NCBI GenBank assembly: GCA_021234155.1
Contig: JAJEKV010000034.1
Span: forward strand, 9,003,614-9,067,613
Direction: 5' to 3'
DNA: 64,000 nucleotides
Source of the DNA: Isoetes taiwanensis
Taxonomy: Eukaryota; Streptophyta; Lycopodiopsida; Isoetales; Isoetaceae
The position numbers and the translations under genes are program-made. The notes beneath the pieces were generated by a model. That model ran no database searches. It saw only the letters and a list, made by a program, of their open reading frames with translations, and was not told where the DNA came from. Of this stretch, positions 1-13,639 are shown one piece after another. Each line of letters starts with the position of its first letter. Position 1 is the stretch's first letter.

Positions 1-28
1 TATGGTTATTTTAGTCATGTCGAACTTT

Positions 29-200
29 AGAAGTTCAATGACAGTTAGAAGTTCAATAGATACCGGTATTCGCTTTACACTAAAGTTCAAGAGACAATAG
101 TATTCATTATCACACTTAAATGTATTTTGAAGTTCAATGACGCTAGAAGTTCAAGAGACAATGGTATCCACTTACACTTAAACATTTAATTGACAATAAA
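29..200. repeat. degenerate tandem repeat (AAGTTCAAT/GACAAT units)
   Basis: The motif AGAAGTTCAA followed by an ACAAT(A/G)GTAT block and CACTTAAA recurs about three times with small differences. The rest of 200-900 holds no recognisable gene; the open frame at 437-793 has no family resemblance and was not accepted. Confidence 0.5.
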
Positions 201-899
201 CATTGGATGTTTTAAGACAATAGTAGTATTCACATCACAAATGCATTGAAGGATATATCTAAAGCGATAAGAAGAATGTACACACAAAGATGCATGCAAA
301 TAGACATTAGATTACATGTTCCAAAAACTTTGAGAGTTTCGTAAAAACTGAATACTGGAACATAAGCACACAACAGGAATATATTTAAGACATTGAAGAA
401 CAAACTCATAACCAGAAGGAAATACACAAGAAATACATGACTGATTCTATATTATATATTCCGAAAACAAACCGCCTCATGGACTATTCTACAAAAGGCT
501 CGTATAGCGTGCATGTTCCATCACAAAAAGAGGTAGATCATGTTATGGAGATGAGTTATGGAGATTCATACATGGTCGAGAAAACAAAAGCACAACATCA
601 AAAAACACGGGGTATCCTAGGCACGCCCGTGAGGCGCATCCCTATCTACACGCTGTGTCATTGCCACCGTACTTTGAATAACCATCTCCGTATAGCCATG
701 GTCCGAATAATAATAATACAGACAAAATCACGCCCACCGTTGACCTTGAAGGTCATGGAAGGACATGTACATGGTTCTGCTCAATGTATTTAAAACCAAA
801 GTGTCCGTGTTTCTACCGCCTAAAAATATATAGACCCAACTTCATCGACTACTGCACAGGGATGAAAACCTGCATCTATTATGCAAAATTTCACTCCTA

Positions 900-2480
900 A
901 TATCTTCATGTCGGGCAATGAGAAACGAGTGAGTCTCGCCTTCAACCAAGGTTGTCTCACACACCCCACAAACCTTCATCTTTCTTGAGTACTGCATTCA
1001 TCCGGCCTGCCCAACATGTAACTTCAGGGAACTCGCTTCATATCTCGCTATGCATTGCTTTAACACTGGGATGTGAGCACTCAAATACCTCGTCGAAGGA
1101 AACAACAAAGGATTGACTCCAAATGTATGTGACCATTCTGTGAACCTTTCCATAATTTCATCACCGAAGTTTGCAATAAGATCACGAAGTTCCTATATCC
1201 TCGCAGTCGTGAGTCAGATCCAAAGAAATCCCCCATTTCGCAGCCTCTATAAATTGACATCATGATACCATCCCGACAAATGCAGACCGACCAAAGCCAC
1301 CCGATAACCCATTCCGGGTCAAGCACTTTAATCTCGAAAGTGATGAAGTTCGAAAGTTTGATAATGTATTCCGTCAAGAGGGAGCATACCAGCCGCAAGT
1401 ACTATTGCATAGGGATCCAGAAGCTTGGTTCCCAATTCTTCCCGCGAAAGTTGTTTTTTAACACCATTTCACCCTGAGCCCATTGCTGCAATGAAGCTCC
1501 TCAAGCCCCAAATCGGCGTAGCCATACAAAACAAATCTGGCCCCACTGTTCTAAACAAGATCTTTAAGATCCCAGCTTTGTGAGAGAGGCCTCATGGACA
1601 TCTGATAGCATACTGTACAAAGTCGCCTGTCTGAACTCTTTTTCCAATGCAATCCTTCCAACTTAGCTGAGAATTCCAAAATTTCCAGAGTATTTGAAGC
1701 TATCCACTAATTCCATGGTTTCACTCGGTATGTGGAATTCCCAAGCAGAACAGTCCCTACAACCATCACCTTGATTTTGCCATTAACTTTCATGTGCTTC
1801 GGCCTCAATAAAATGTAGCTGTGATGGTCAAGATGAGATTGAGTGCCCTTCGGGTTTACCGCCATCGTAACCACATCATCAACAGAGAGTGAGGAGCTGC
1901 ACAAGGAAATCACCTAACACAGAGCCATACAAACCCTTGGTACATAGCCAATCCTCAAGCTCGCCTATATACGCATCCCAACAGAAAGTGGGGACAAGGC
2001 ACCACGCCAATTGTGTTATTGGACTTCCTGCTATATCACCGGTAATCCTTTACTATTACCTCGTAGTATAGTTGGGATATGTCTCCATCCCTTCAGAACA
2101 CCAAGTTGCTTCATCTTCATACCCAAGTCTCTTCGTGGGACTGCATCTAATGCTTTTGGAAATCTATGAATGCAAGATAGAGTGGGTTTGCCTGTTTGCT
2201 TTCAAACAACACCCCAGACTAAGAGCATGGTCTAGGGCGGAATTTAAAACCAGCCTGCATCTTTGCTCTCTTGCCCGCCTCATCAGCCCAATGAGGACTC
2301 TGCCCAGCACCCACGAACCCTATCGTAAACTACAGCCCCTTTCAATCCAGCAGGGCGCCCCACCTCCACACACCTAAAAATCACATACTTTGATCCCTTC
2401 ACGTCAGCTGAATTCATGGGGACTGGCCCATGGGAACTCCTCAAGCAAGTGATCTTGATTCCGCCATGCCTCAAGTACGA
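900..2480 (-). pseudogene. decayed LINE reverse-transcriptase fragment
   Basis: Read on the minus strand in shifting frames, this stretch gives pieces of a non-LTR reverse transcriptase in the correct order. Near 2190-2100 there is a FIDFQKALDAVPRRDLGMKM-like block (fingers/palm start). Near 1950 comes the region before the catalytic box, with a GELEDWLCTKG-like stretch. Near 1890-1860 is an SVDDVV box where the family has Y/F-x-DD. Near 1830-1740 there is an HMKVNGKIKVMVVG-like block, and near 1690-1600 a VDSFKYSG block corresponding to the family's KYLG motif. Frames are broken by stops and indels, so it is inactive. It resembles the LINE copies at 14.7-17.2 kb and 43.5-45.0 kb. The ends are not defined. 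Confidence 0.6.
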
Positions 2481-3830
2481 CTCGGTATGGTTCTGGAATT
2501 AGAGGAAGATGAAGAGCACCGTCTAATCGAAAGTGTAATGACTGCGATGTACAATGCAAATGTAATCGTAATCGCCCTAAAAAGGCGCGCTACGCAATCA
2601 ATGGCTTGGCCAATCGATATATTTTTTTTTATTATTGTTAGTTTAGGTTGTGCAAGTTTGTGTACTATTGGTCGATGAGTTTGTCAATGGTCACATTTGA
2701 ATATATGAGTTCATATGGTTCAAAATTAACCATAAACTTTATGAACCATGAACTTATCAAAATTGAACTACACTTTATAAAGTGGAACTTATGAAGTTTA
2801 TGGTGAATCTTGAACTAGCATTTTATGGTCACAATTTTGCAGTACATAACTAGTATTGTTCATTATGCAAAAGCTAAATGGCCCAATTATGTTTGGGGCC
2901 ATGTAACAAGTATTATGGAAACTTTTTAGAATCTGCTTTTTCAGCTTGATGTTCATACAAGTATTGCAATTGAAAATACTAAAAGGAGCTCGATGTCTCG
3001 CATAAGTATTGCGTAAATTTGAAAAATACAAATTGAAACAGCAACCTTATATATGACCAAGTTTATTTAACACCTAAGCATGTGGGATAATTCAAATCCA
3101 CTACAAATTTATTTAGGGTTTCGTAGTCCACCTTACAGCCTTCAGAACTGATATTGATTGTTAAGTTCGCTATTGATTGCTGATATTAAGAACTCCGATA
3201 TTAATTGTTAAGTTTTCGAGTTCCATCCCAAGAATTTGATACAAAATTTGGGATAGATGGTTGATACAAAAATCTCCACAATGGAAATAAGAATATGCAC
3301 AAAAATCGACACAACAATACAACTATACAACTGGTTTCGAGTATGCACAAATTAAGACATGCCATAACCGATACAAATGCAGCCATATGAAGTTTGAGGA
3401 TTCATAAGAAATCAGATAACAATATACCTTTTTCCAATTCTTTTGTCTCTTGCTTCTCCACTCATTTAGTTTGTTCCCTGCCATCTGACTTACCCGGGAA
3501 GCCTCATATTCACTGCCTCTTCATAGTAACTGTATCATGCAAAATTCATGTAGGCACGCTCTTGCTACATTCTCTTTCATATGTTCCTAGTTGGGGCACT
3601 CTTCTTATAGAACCATTTGTCCCATTTGGACCAATGGGATTTAATTAGATTTGTGAAGTTAGATTTCACATCACTGGGCTGAAGTCTTCCTATTAAAACC
3701 ATCTTGGCTTGCTGGTGATTTTTCCATGCCTTTGTGTGTTCCATATGGCTGTCAGCCATACCTATCTCCAGTCCAAGGTCTATGTGCAAAAATTATATGC
3801 ACATAATGTGTAACCCCCATGCATCATATA
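2480..3830. other. no recognisable gene
   Basis: AT-rich intergenic sequence. Around 2710-2815 there are imperfect inverted repeats built on ACCATAAACTTTATGAACC and its complement, possibly an old fold-back element. No coding sequence is supported. Confidence 0.4.
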
Positions 3831-3833
3831 TGC

Positions 3834-5547
3834 TCAGAAATGCATTAACAAGAAATAAATCTCCAGCTTCTGCTCGCCATAGCAATCGCTTCTAACAATG
3901 ATTATGCTGATGTATATGCATTCATGCATGCTCTTTTCTCGGGTTCTTCCATTAGTGGTTCTGTCCATCTCTGCATCTACAAGTTTTTCCTTCAAGTCCC
4001 ATACACTCACCTTGGCACTTATCGTGATAGAAAGTGCTTTTGCCCTCTCACCTCCAATAATAGACACCTTGGTCGGAACCGAAGCCCCATTGAGGACCGC
4101 TTTGGCATCCATTTCCACTTTCACACATCCACCATGCAATCCTCGCATTTGATAATACCGGGTTTCCACTGCTCAATAGCTTCTTCCGCTGTTTCATCCC
4201 ACACCTGCATAAACAACTCGAAAATAAATCATCTTTTCTACTATTCTAACACATGCAGCAGGTACAAATGAACTCTATCCAAGGGAATAAAGTAAAATTG
4301 GGATCGACTTTTATCCTTTAGGTGTCTATCGTGAGCTGAACTCGACATACTTGAGAGTACCCCTTGAGGGGCCATTTTTTTCTTTCAAAGTCTCACAATA
4401 CAAGCACATTCGAGAAGCTCCTTGCAACTTAAGACCTAATATTATACATGGCTTCTGCCATCTGATGCTGTGTGGAAATTAATCAAAAAGAACCAAAACC
4501 TTCCAACACAAACCTTCTACTCTTTATTATAGCCGTCACGGGCATAGGTATACCTCGTCGCCAAAGACCCATTTCAAAGACTTCATTGTTCTCTTATGAA
4601 CTTGAAAAAGCAGCCCAACCACCACGTGATGCTCCTCGATTACTTGAAAACCACTCCTGAAGTCTCTAGCCTTCCTTTCTAACATTTTTGTCAGCCTACA
4701 CCGCAAAGGAATGCCCTATTCATGACTCACAAAGACACCCTTTTCATACTTGACTTTGGTCGAAGTCTCCATTTCATCAAGCTTCAAACAAAACCTCCAG
4801 CTGGTCGTTTTGAATGCTATCTTCATGTATATTATAGAAAACTAACATAAATTTTAGAATGCTCTCCAAGTCAAACCACAAGCTGTTTCTCCCATGGAGA
4901 CTTATAATTTTGTCATTATTGTGGGATACCTTCATCTTGGCCCCCTAAAATAGTGAATGGTGTTTCAAGACTTTGATTGAGTGCATTCTCCAAGGATCTC
5001 TTCAACCAAGTGTTTCTCCTTGCCCCGGCTAAGATTCTCGTATGTAGTGGCCTTGGAAATCCATATGAATTCTTTATTTGTCCCAACCATGTTCAATGTA
5101 TCCGAATTAAGTTTGAAGAGTACCTATAAGTCATTGCATCATTCCAAAGCAGACCATACGCATTGGAATTTATTTGCATCCATTTTAGAACTCAATTTCA
5201 TGAAGAAGCAGGTCCATAAATGTGTTTCTTCAACCGGAATTTCGCGTGAATTTAATATCAGTATTTTTGTGGCAATACTTCTTACAATGTCGCCAACATT
5301 CTTCCTCACACCTTTCTTTCTCTTACTGATCTGTAGCACTTGCTTCCATAGCATAAATTCTCTCAGCAGCCCCATTTAATATTATTAAGTGTTTCAATTG
5401 GCTTGAATTCTTTTTATTCTCTCTCGGCACCAAGAACAAATTCTTTTTGATCTCTCCACCTCTTCCGCATGACACGACATCAAGCTTTACATTCTTTCTA
5501 GCATCTCGCCATTGCTGAAAGTTCCAGAACTGTAATTGCTTTGACAC
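3834..5547 (-). other. unidentified coding-like relic
   Basis: Several minus-strand open frames follow each other (5547-5323, 5375-5139, 4169-3834). The first two overlap and share the NGAAERIYAMEA region in neighbouring frames, as expected for one coding sequence with a frameshift. The third contains a Lys/Glu-rich stretch (AKVSVWDLKEKLVDAEMDRT). I recognise no domain. It could be an unlisted gene with introns, a pseudogene, or part of a transposon; a function is not proposed. Confidence 0.25.
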
Positions 5548-6040
5548 ATTGTCAAAACATCATACGCATTCTCCAATTGAGAATTTTTGTTAGTCGCTGA
5601 CTCCGCTTATCCTTTTCTTTGTCGCTTAATCGATTCTCAATTCTAGACAACTCGCGGTTCTCAAATGCAAGTAATGTGACAATTGTTATTTGATAAATTA
5701 ATTGTAAATCAGATTGTGCCGTGCTCTCACAATGAGCCTAGCAGCCCACTTTTCCCTCAAACAAACCCTCACAAGGCTTTTGACACATTAATTAAAATTT
5801 GACATTACCCAGAATGATTTCGTGGAAATTCTCCCCCACCGCCCGTGATATCGCAAGATGCTTTTGGCTCCACTCAATCTCAGCATTATGTTCTTTCTTT
5901 ACTTGACAAGAGATTTTGCAAATTCTGGCGAAGGCAAGGTAATTCATTTGAACCATGGTACGACTGTAGTTTAGCGAAATCCATCCTTAAAACTCCATTG
6001 TTGATTTATAATCAATTTAACAAAATCGTTTTCGTGTAAG

Positions 6041-6216
6041 TGGGAAATTCAAATTTGAACTACAATTCAAAATTTCCAGCACTTTAGAGTAAGGGAAAAT
6101 CAATATTGAACTCTAATTCAAATTTTTCCTGCAAATGCAATGAGGGAATTTCAAATTTGAACTATGATTCAAAAAATTTCAGAGCAATGCATGAAGGAAA
6201 TTCAAATTTGAACTCA
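6041..6216. repeat. tandem repeat, about 58-bp unit, 3-4 copies
   Basis: Repeated blocks of GGGAAATTCAAATTTGAAC followed by an A(A/T)TTCAAAA-TTTCC block and a short spacer. The copies differ by substitutions and small indels. The core AAATTCAAATTTGAA is itself close to palindromic. Confidence 0.65.
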
Positions 6217-6221
6217 CACTA

Positions 6222-6400
6222 ATATTTAAACCCTAAACCTTGGATCTCGAAAGCTCAAATCGCAGACCGGCTGCCTTGGAAAACCACCGCATTAACCTCG
6301 CTTGAATAGGAGATCTCGTGGCGACTCTGAGACATCAGATTCAATGAACGGATTCGAGGGAACCCTAATCGAGATTTCCTCCCTCTCTCTCTCTCTCCAA
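6222..6400. promoter_or_regulatory. telo-box-like motif and CT microsatellite
   Basis: AAACCCTAAACC occurs near 6228 and AACCCTAATC near 6361, followed by a CTCTCTCTCTCTCTC run near 6382-6397. In plants, telo-boxes and CT tracts are common near transcription starts, so this may be promoter DNA, but no adjacent gene was recognised. The basic, lysine-rich open frame at 6659-7051 is not supported by any family. Confidence 0.25.
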
Positions 6401-7049
6401 ATGACGCAGACAATGGGATAGGTCTACGTGGGCTCTAAAGGATACACTTGGATTCTCTATATTTATGAAGGATAAATGCTCTCCAATATACCAGGAAAAT
6501 AGGAAAATAACCTATAATATTTCTAGGGGACGTTATATCCCATATTTTCTCTAATGTGGATCGATTCGCATTCTCATGAGGACTACATCATGTAATTCAA
6601 ATCACATAAGAAGAGAAGTCTACTTAACTTTTTAAGAATGCTGGGCGACTAAAGAGAATTGCCCAATCCAAAAAAACCGCAGCGCCGCAATAGAAAGAGG
6701 AGAATGAAAACGCCAAGAATTGTTCATCCCCTCGTGAGGGAAGAAGCCCCTCCTCACATGGTTCAAGAGAAAGAGAAAAGGAAACCGCTGGAGACTAAGA
6801 AACGCCGATTTGAGAACCTCAAGAAGACTGCTATAAAAAACTTAAACCAAAGGTCCAAACTCCATACAAAACAACATGCATACATGCTCCTCCCTCCCGA
6901 GAATCTCAATCCTACAGGTAGATCACCTCGCGCATACTACTTCCCTTTTGCACTATCTTATCATCTTTGTATATATTCCCTATATGAGAACAGTACACTC
7001 GACTTCTATCTACCTACAAGGAATTATATTATGTTTGAATTTATTATTT

Positions 7050-8940
7050 GAAGATATTTTGTCCAATATTCCCAACAACAAGTTTACTTAAAAAATTATA
7101 TCCAAGCCCCGCCTGTAGAGCCGCACTCGTTTTTTTTAGAGTTGCTTATTGAACCTTTAAGTCCCCAATCTCTAATTAGGAATGGTAAGATTATGTTTTC
7201 TTTTCTTTTCTTTTTTTCCCTTTTTTAATTAACATTAGGAAAGCAACAAATAGAAGAGTGTTCTGAGCATTTGTTTATGTCTCCAGAGTTTGTGGTCTAT
7301 AATCACGCTACCAATACTATATATCTTGGTGAAACATGTGACTACCTTTTGTGTTTGCTATCAAATATGGGTTTCTAAATGGGATTTATGGAATATGGTT
7401 TGGTCAGATTAGGGTTTAGGGTTGGTTAGGGTCCACATGGTGAATGGGAATTAAAGACTAAAGCAATACATGGTGTCAGTATTTCAGCTATTATTGGTAC
7501 CCATATCTTATTAAGAAATACTAGGCTAGATTAACTCACTTTTGTTATTAAGAAAGTCACACATTTGTTGAAGTCTATAGTGCCCATTAATAAACTCTTT
7601 GGAGCAATTCCATCAATTCCATATAATGTTTGCTTCATACAAACTTCTTCCTCCCTATATTAGCCATTTTTTACTTGGATATATGTGCAGGAGGGTGGAT
7701 TGCTCTTGCCATTAAGCTTCCTTTAGGATTGCATCCGTATTATTCAATGGAGGCCGGGGAACTAATGCGATTAAGATTTCCATTGATATTTATCGTGACA
7801 TCTACTTGCAACATCCCAAAGCAATCGAGGCTAGCAGTTTATCCAATCATGGCTTTTGATCAGTTGTGATTTAGCATCTATACATAAACATGCTTGATGT
7901 CGAGATCCCATGGCCGTGCGACAATGTTGTGTTTGGGGAGATCGCCCGGTTGGGACGACTGATACGATATTGCCTATTGCATGGCAAGGTAACCGCATAA
8001 ATTGTTGCATGTCATGCATCTAATAGTAGAAATGAAGAAAAGAAGTTGCATTTATTGAACACCTCTTTAGAATAAGGAAAAGAGTATCCTAAGATGAGGG
8101 TGGGATATAGTTCGCCACCAAAGGAGGCTTGCCTTCCATCCCCATCAGATGACTCCTTTATACTTTTCCCAAACTTCAAGAGAATTATGTACATGTTTCA
8201 GTATTTACAAAGCATGTCATTCTTACTACCTTAAATATCATGTTGATGGTGATCAATAAAAAGTATCTTAGTACGATAGATTCAAGTACTGATGACTAGC
8301 TTAAGAAACGCTTTATCCCGCCGAAGTTCCTAATGCTCGCATCTAAACAGTATCCCACCTCATGCATTGATTTTATGTTGGCATGCTAGTGATGCTTTTG
8401 AGATCAACATAAACTCATAACCTGCCTATGTAATAAAGATAAACTCAAAAAGGCGATTATTGATGTCAGATAGTGAGAGTGCATGAATGTCGAAATATAT
8501 TTTATACCCCCATTCTAATCATGCAAGCAACTCAACTTCATGCAAAGATTTTCGGCGACAATAAAATGAGATTGAAGGTCAACGTTGCATATTTTATCCA
8601 AAGATTGACAAGAGTGCAAAGCCCTCGCAAGGATCAAGATCATGGTCAAGGAAGATGCTAGTGATCTAAAAGGCCACAAACAATCGTGATACATTGGGCC
8701 ATTGTCATGATTGTTAGAAAGTTGGATCTACGTAAATAGCTAACTTGGCTTATTTTATTGCGCCACATTCGTGATTTAATCATGCATCATTCCATGTGCT
8801 TTTATCTTTGTGATTGTTATTACTATTTTCTTTTTGTACATATGTTGAATTCATTTTTTATATTATTAGATAAACAGTGATTAGAATGTCTTCAAACTTC
8901 AAGTGGTTGGAAATTAATAAATACATACTTATATGCCTTG
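7050..8940. other. no recognisable gene
   Basis: Intergenic sequence. The only notable item is a short telomere-like run (TTAGGGTTTAGGGTTGG) near 7407-7424. Confidence 0.4.
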
Positions 8941-8945
8941 CTCAA

Positions 8946-8990
8946 TTCCATGTCCATAAACCATGTCCATGTCCATGTCCATGTCCATGC
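8946..8990. repeat. CCATGT hexanucleotide microsatellite
   Basis: The hexamer TCCATG is repeated about six times with one interruption (ATAAACC). Confidence 0.8.
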
Positions 8991-10159
8991 CGCTTTTCTG
9001 GAGGTAATAGGGTGTTTATCCTGTTTAACTGGCATGCAAGATTCCTCATCCATAGCTCGGTTATCAGAGATTCCATATAGTTCAGTTATAGTTATCGTGA
9101 GGTTAGGCAGGCTATATAGCTCAAATATCAAAGGTCCAGGAGTTGGATTATCAACTCCGGTGCCTGATTATCAACATTTGAAGCTAAACCCATGAGGCTG
9201 AATGGAGGGCAAAGATGCATGCTCCTGCCCCCTTCCTAAGCTTTTGCACTTGCGTGTTATGTCAGTACTCACAAGGCATAAATCAACGATCATGAATTCA
9301 TTGATCCAAAAGCTTGCCGATTAAAGAGAAATAATGAGCTATAAATAGAATGTCCACAACCATGATCAAGTGCATTTGATTTCAACTGATTTTAACTTCC
9401 AATAGTAAGATTTTACTTATTATTTGGAAACACCAAATACCATAACATAAAGCCGAACAAATTTTCCTAAGTTACTTCCCCACAAAGGTATCTTTAAATT
9501 TTTGGTGCTCCCGTAACAGATAGCCAAAGAAATTTTACTAGTAACTTCACCAGAAAGGTATCTCTAATTTTTCGCTACTTAATTGCTATATAATCTGGCA
9601 TATAATTATTCAAATTATTTAACATAGTGCAAATAAATCAAATTTATACATTATGAAGATGTCAAAGAACGAACTTCAATACAGAGAACTTATTATGGAA
9701 ATATACATGAACTGCAAGATGACACTCTAGGTAGTTGCATGTTATTGATATCAGCTCTTTGGCATGTCTGAGGCAGATGCAGATCAAAGATCTGCAGGGA
9801 ATAAGGTATGAGATATCAGGATTTCAAAACTATGTTGCCCCTGGTACTTCTTTTCTTCCCCTTTAAGGCTGGGTACATGCTAATGTTTCTTTTTTCGATC
9901 AGCACTAAAATTGAACTTGCCTTGCTATACAAATCAAGGGAAGTTCTTTAGAAAGCTGGATCGCTTCCATAAAAGTTGAATCTGGACAAACAGGATTTGA
10001 TCCAATGACTTCAGTGCACAAAAGATGGCAAAAACAGATGCCATCTCATACCCTAATTCAAAGTCACGCAGAGCTTAGTATGCCTCTTAGAGAAGAAAAA
10101 TCAAACAAGGCAGGGGAATATACATCTGGCATTAACAAAATGTTGTCTGTCTCAACACA

Positions 10160-13100
10160 TGCTCACTTGCCCCAAACGACTGCATCTATTCATCACAGGC
10201 TTTATAAAGCGCTTAACCTTTTTGTACATGCACTTCGCCTTTCCATTAGGGCTGGATTCATCAAGCATTTGTGAAAGTTGTTTCCTGCATATTTCATTTT
10301 AAGCTCAAACGCATTACCTTGACATACTTTTATTATGCTACTGGTAATGAAAGAGACATACCTCTTTGGCAACTTGTGTATAGAAATTGTCAAGTAAGTG
10401 AACGCCTGGCTTCGCTAACTTGACAGTGTACAGCTGCCTTTGGGATTGATACTCTTAAAGTTTCACAGACCATCCAAATATATGAAGAAACATTGATCCT
10501 GATAATTGGGAAGCGTTAGTTCCTGAAGGCTGTTTAACAAGAAAGCAAGATTACTCACCTATTTTTCCAAGAAATGTATTTCACCATATCGATCTGATGT
10601 TGTGGAAGAAGCATTCCTCCTCTTTTCCATTTCCCTCTTGAGTGCGCGTAATTTAAAGAAGTCCACTGTCATAACTTTATCTCCATATCTACCAAAGATG
10701 ACAAATTTTTCTGTCTCTTCTAAGCCTTCAAGGATTCGACTGCTGCAGCTGCAATTTCAGCTTGTATGATGGAAAACGCTTCAGTTCCTACAGGAACACG
10801 AAGCCTCAAGTATTCCCCTGGTTTTAGTAAGCACTCCATGGATCAAACTCTGTGGTGAGCATATCGTCTCAGAAATTGCTTTCCTGACTAGATCTTTCAG
10901 TATAAAATGCACCTATACATATATATCAAGACAAATATTAGTCACCAAGAAAATTTTTGTCAAAGATCCAGACAGAAACCACCACCGCGATCCACAACCG
11001 CAGATCTGCAGGACCTCTGAAAAAGAGTAAGAGCACCTTCTATAAGATCATATCCCTGTTCATTATCAAGTGTGGTTGATAGCTATCAGCTTCTAACACA
11101 ACCTTCGTATTATCTCTGTACCGATAGGTGCCGATCAAAGGCAACTTCTTTAAAGCTGCGTGAAAGCTGAGTATCAAAGACTGTAGATGTCACACCTGGA
11201 CGGCTGTATAGAACATGAGAAGCCTTTATAAGAACTTCAAGATCAACAAACACAGAACACAATAAAAAGTGTTTATTTTAGAAAATTAGTTTACCTGCCA
11301 TCCAGGTGAGACTTAAAGACATGATCATAAGCAATCTACAAAGCTCCAGAATAGTGTATAAAGTTGTGCCTGAACAGACGCATAAGCATTATAACAAGAT
11401 TAAGGCAAAATACAAGCAGCAATTATCATTACCCCAGGATCGACAGCCACAGGCTTGCCCAGTTGATCAAGCTCTGTCTCCAGCTCATCAATTGACTTAT
11501 TTATAAGAGCTGAATACTGGGCATGCGGTTTTAATAACGTTTCTAGATGCTGCAGATATCACCAACAATGTTAAGAATTCGCACTATCAAGAGCAGCCCA
11601 GAATGATTTTAATTTGTTCATATTCATGCACTTACCAAGATAAAATCTTGCCCAAATATTCTGATCCCATTCTACTAGATAAATGTTTATGGCTCTGGAC
11701 TATGAGCTTAAATATGCACGCCTCGCTGCCTTGCTGCTACCATATCAACACTCTGGTTTATGTCAGCCTGTGAACGTTAACTACTCCCACCCAAGGATGT
11801 TGTAACCTATATGCTCGCCCTCTTCTAAGACCTGCTAGTATGTCATACAAGAAATTATCCATAAGCACAACAAAAATGAATAAAATGGAAAATTTAACCA
11901 GAATTCATAAAATGACAGAGGGATGAACAGAAGAAATTTTTCTGAGTTTATGTAACAAAACAAAATGGAATCATGCATAGAATACAATTGAGTATTAATA
12001 GCAAAGTTGAGACTCCGCTTTTGCCAGACATAGACGCGGTTTCTAACCGAGAAGATCAAGCATAGAATACAATTGAGTATTAATAGCAGTTGAGTGGAAG
12101 GGCTACTACATAGAAAGCAGCCTCTAACTATATTCACATGCTTCAATTTCATTTTACTGAAGAAACAGCTCATTACACAGGGTAACAAAACACAAACTGA
12201 TTGACAAATTTTAAACTCACATCATACACAGGAAGACAAAAACGTAAAACTGACTGACAAACTTGAAAACTCACGCCAAGTGCGTTGGTGCCCTTATCCA
12301 TAAGGTCCAGCTTTGTCAAGACTCCAAATGTTCTTTTCACCTGGGACAGTTATATTTAGTGTTTAAGTTCTGCAATATACACTCTAATCTAAAAATGGCA
12401 CATGTACTGTTACAAATTTGCTTTCTACCTAGAAAAAGTTATATAGCTCTTTTTAAGTCGCCTAATCTAGAGATGGCAAATGTATCCATTGTCATCATTC
12501 TAAATACCTGTTGTCAACATCACGCAGTTAACTTCATCGCAGATCTGAAGGCGTATATCTTGTCTTCGCAGGAGATATTGCAAGTATAATTGAATTTTTC
12601 TGCAATTAAAGTTATAGTTCACATTGTGAAAGATACAATGAAAAAAAAACAGTGCTTTCTATTCTCTATCTCTGCATACCTTTTCAACATATGAACGAAC
12701 CATGTTCTCAATATCAGTAACGATGCTGTCTGGCTGACCCTCTTCTATATATCATAATAAACAAACACGCATCATTATCCCTAAAAGTCAGCGCATTGAA
12801 AGAAAAAGAAAACACTTCATCACGTCACATACCTACTGCAACTTTTGTTAAGCCTGGTAAATCTATGAGAGTCAAGTTAACAACTGCGAAACACATTATG
12901 TCAGAGCAAAAATAAATTTGTCCAGCAAATTAAGAGTCCGAATAATACCATTTGGCGAGTAGATGCTAAGATGGATAGGTATGGAGAAATCTGCTTATTA
13001 CGCCCTGTTACTCTTGTCTGTCTCATCTTGTATTTCTTCTCCTGACAAGCGCTGAAAGTCTGATCAAGATCTCTATTAGAATGCCCGCCTACGTGCTCTA

Positions 13101-13630
13101 ACGGAAACATGTACAAAATTCAAAAGCGTCCAAGGGTTACCAAAATCTGTAAACCTTTCTCCTCTGAATATGAAGTAGCCCGGTGATACTCCGGGCCCTC
13201 TGATGTTTTCATATGCAGCTGCAGAATGAGTCGGTGACAATTCCTGTAGCATTTAACAAAAGAACGGTATCATTTATATCGAACTAAAAAACTATACACA
13301 TGACAATCCATAATCCACTACCTGAACTCCCCTTTGAAGAAAGTCGCGCCAACAATGCTCTCCAAAACCGATGATTTGCCAGAACTCCCCAAAAGCAAGG
13401 TTGCAGAATCATTGAACTGACATCTAAGGCAAATAAGCTTGGAATGCCTAGCATGGAAAAACATAATGCAGGAAATAAAGGATCGGGAAGACCTGGCCAC
13501 CGACGACGACGACAGAAGGCAAAGATTCCCTACAAAGTAGGTAAAGCGGCTCCTTCTGCAGAGCCATGTCTCCAAGCATGGTACAGCTCTTTTGTATCCG
13601 ATTTACAAGCCCGGATCAAGTTTCCTCCAT
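10160..13630 (-). pseudogene. DRP1-like: dynamin-related protein 1 (DRP1/phragmoplastin-type) locus, frameshifted
   Basis: A collinear dynamin GTPase gene of the plant DRP1 class, whose members pinch membranes at the cell plate and in endocytosis. Exons found (minus strand): 13630-13493 (start ATG; ESLPSVVVVGGQ), 13388-13322 (SGKSSVLESIVG, P-loop), 13243-13141, 13041-12949 (NKQISP; LSIYSPN), 12883-12833 (LTLIDLPGLTKVAV, the G3 DLPG box), 12744-12680 (EEGQPDSIVTDIENMVRS), 12600-12508 (LAISPA), 12340-12275 (FGVLTKLDLMDKGTNAL, the G4 TKLD box), 11824-11636 (AYRLQHPWVGVVN; SSRMGSEYLGKILS), 11549-11433 (LINKSIDELETELDQLGK), 11369-11295, about 11206-11050 (FDRHLSVQ), 10917-10862 (VHFILKDLVRKAIS), about 10810-10565, and the GTPase effector domain about 10480-10170 (SIPKAAV; PALMERR). 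GT/AG borders sit at sensible places. Almost every exon carries one or two small indels, many in homopolymers, while residues are otherwise well conserved. It is either a recent pseudogene or a good gene with sequence errors. Confidence 0.85.
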
Positions 13631-13639
13631 GGTCGCTAT

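Noticed and set aside
437-793. 118-codon open frame
   Set aside because: No domain, no splice context, low-complexity ends; consistent with chance in AT-rich DNA.
6659-7051. Lysine-rich 130-codon open frame
   Set aside because: Starts at a non-ATG codon, contains homopolymer-derived basic residues and no recognisable fold.
7400-7432. Interstitial telomere
   Set aside because: Only about two TTTAGGG-like units; too short to be more than chance or a telo-box.
8877-9195. Overlapping frames with PCPCPCPC and WTWTWTW runs
   Set aside because: They are translations of the TCCATG microsatellite in several frames.
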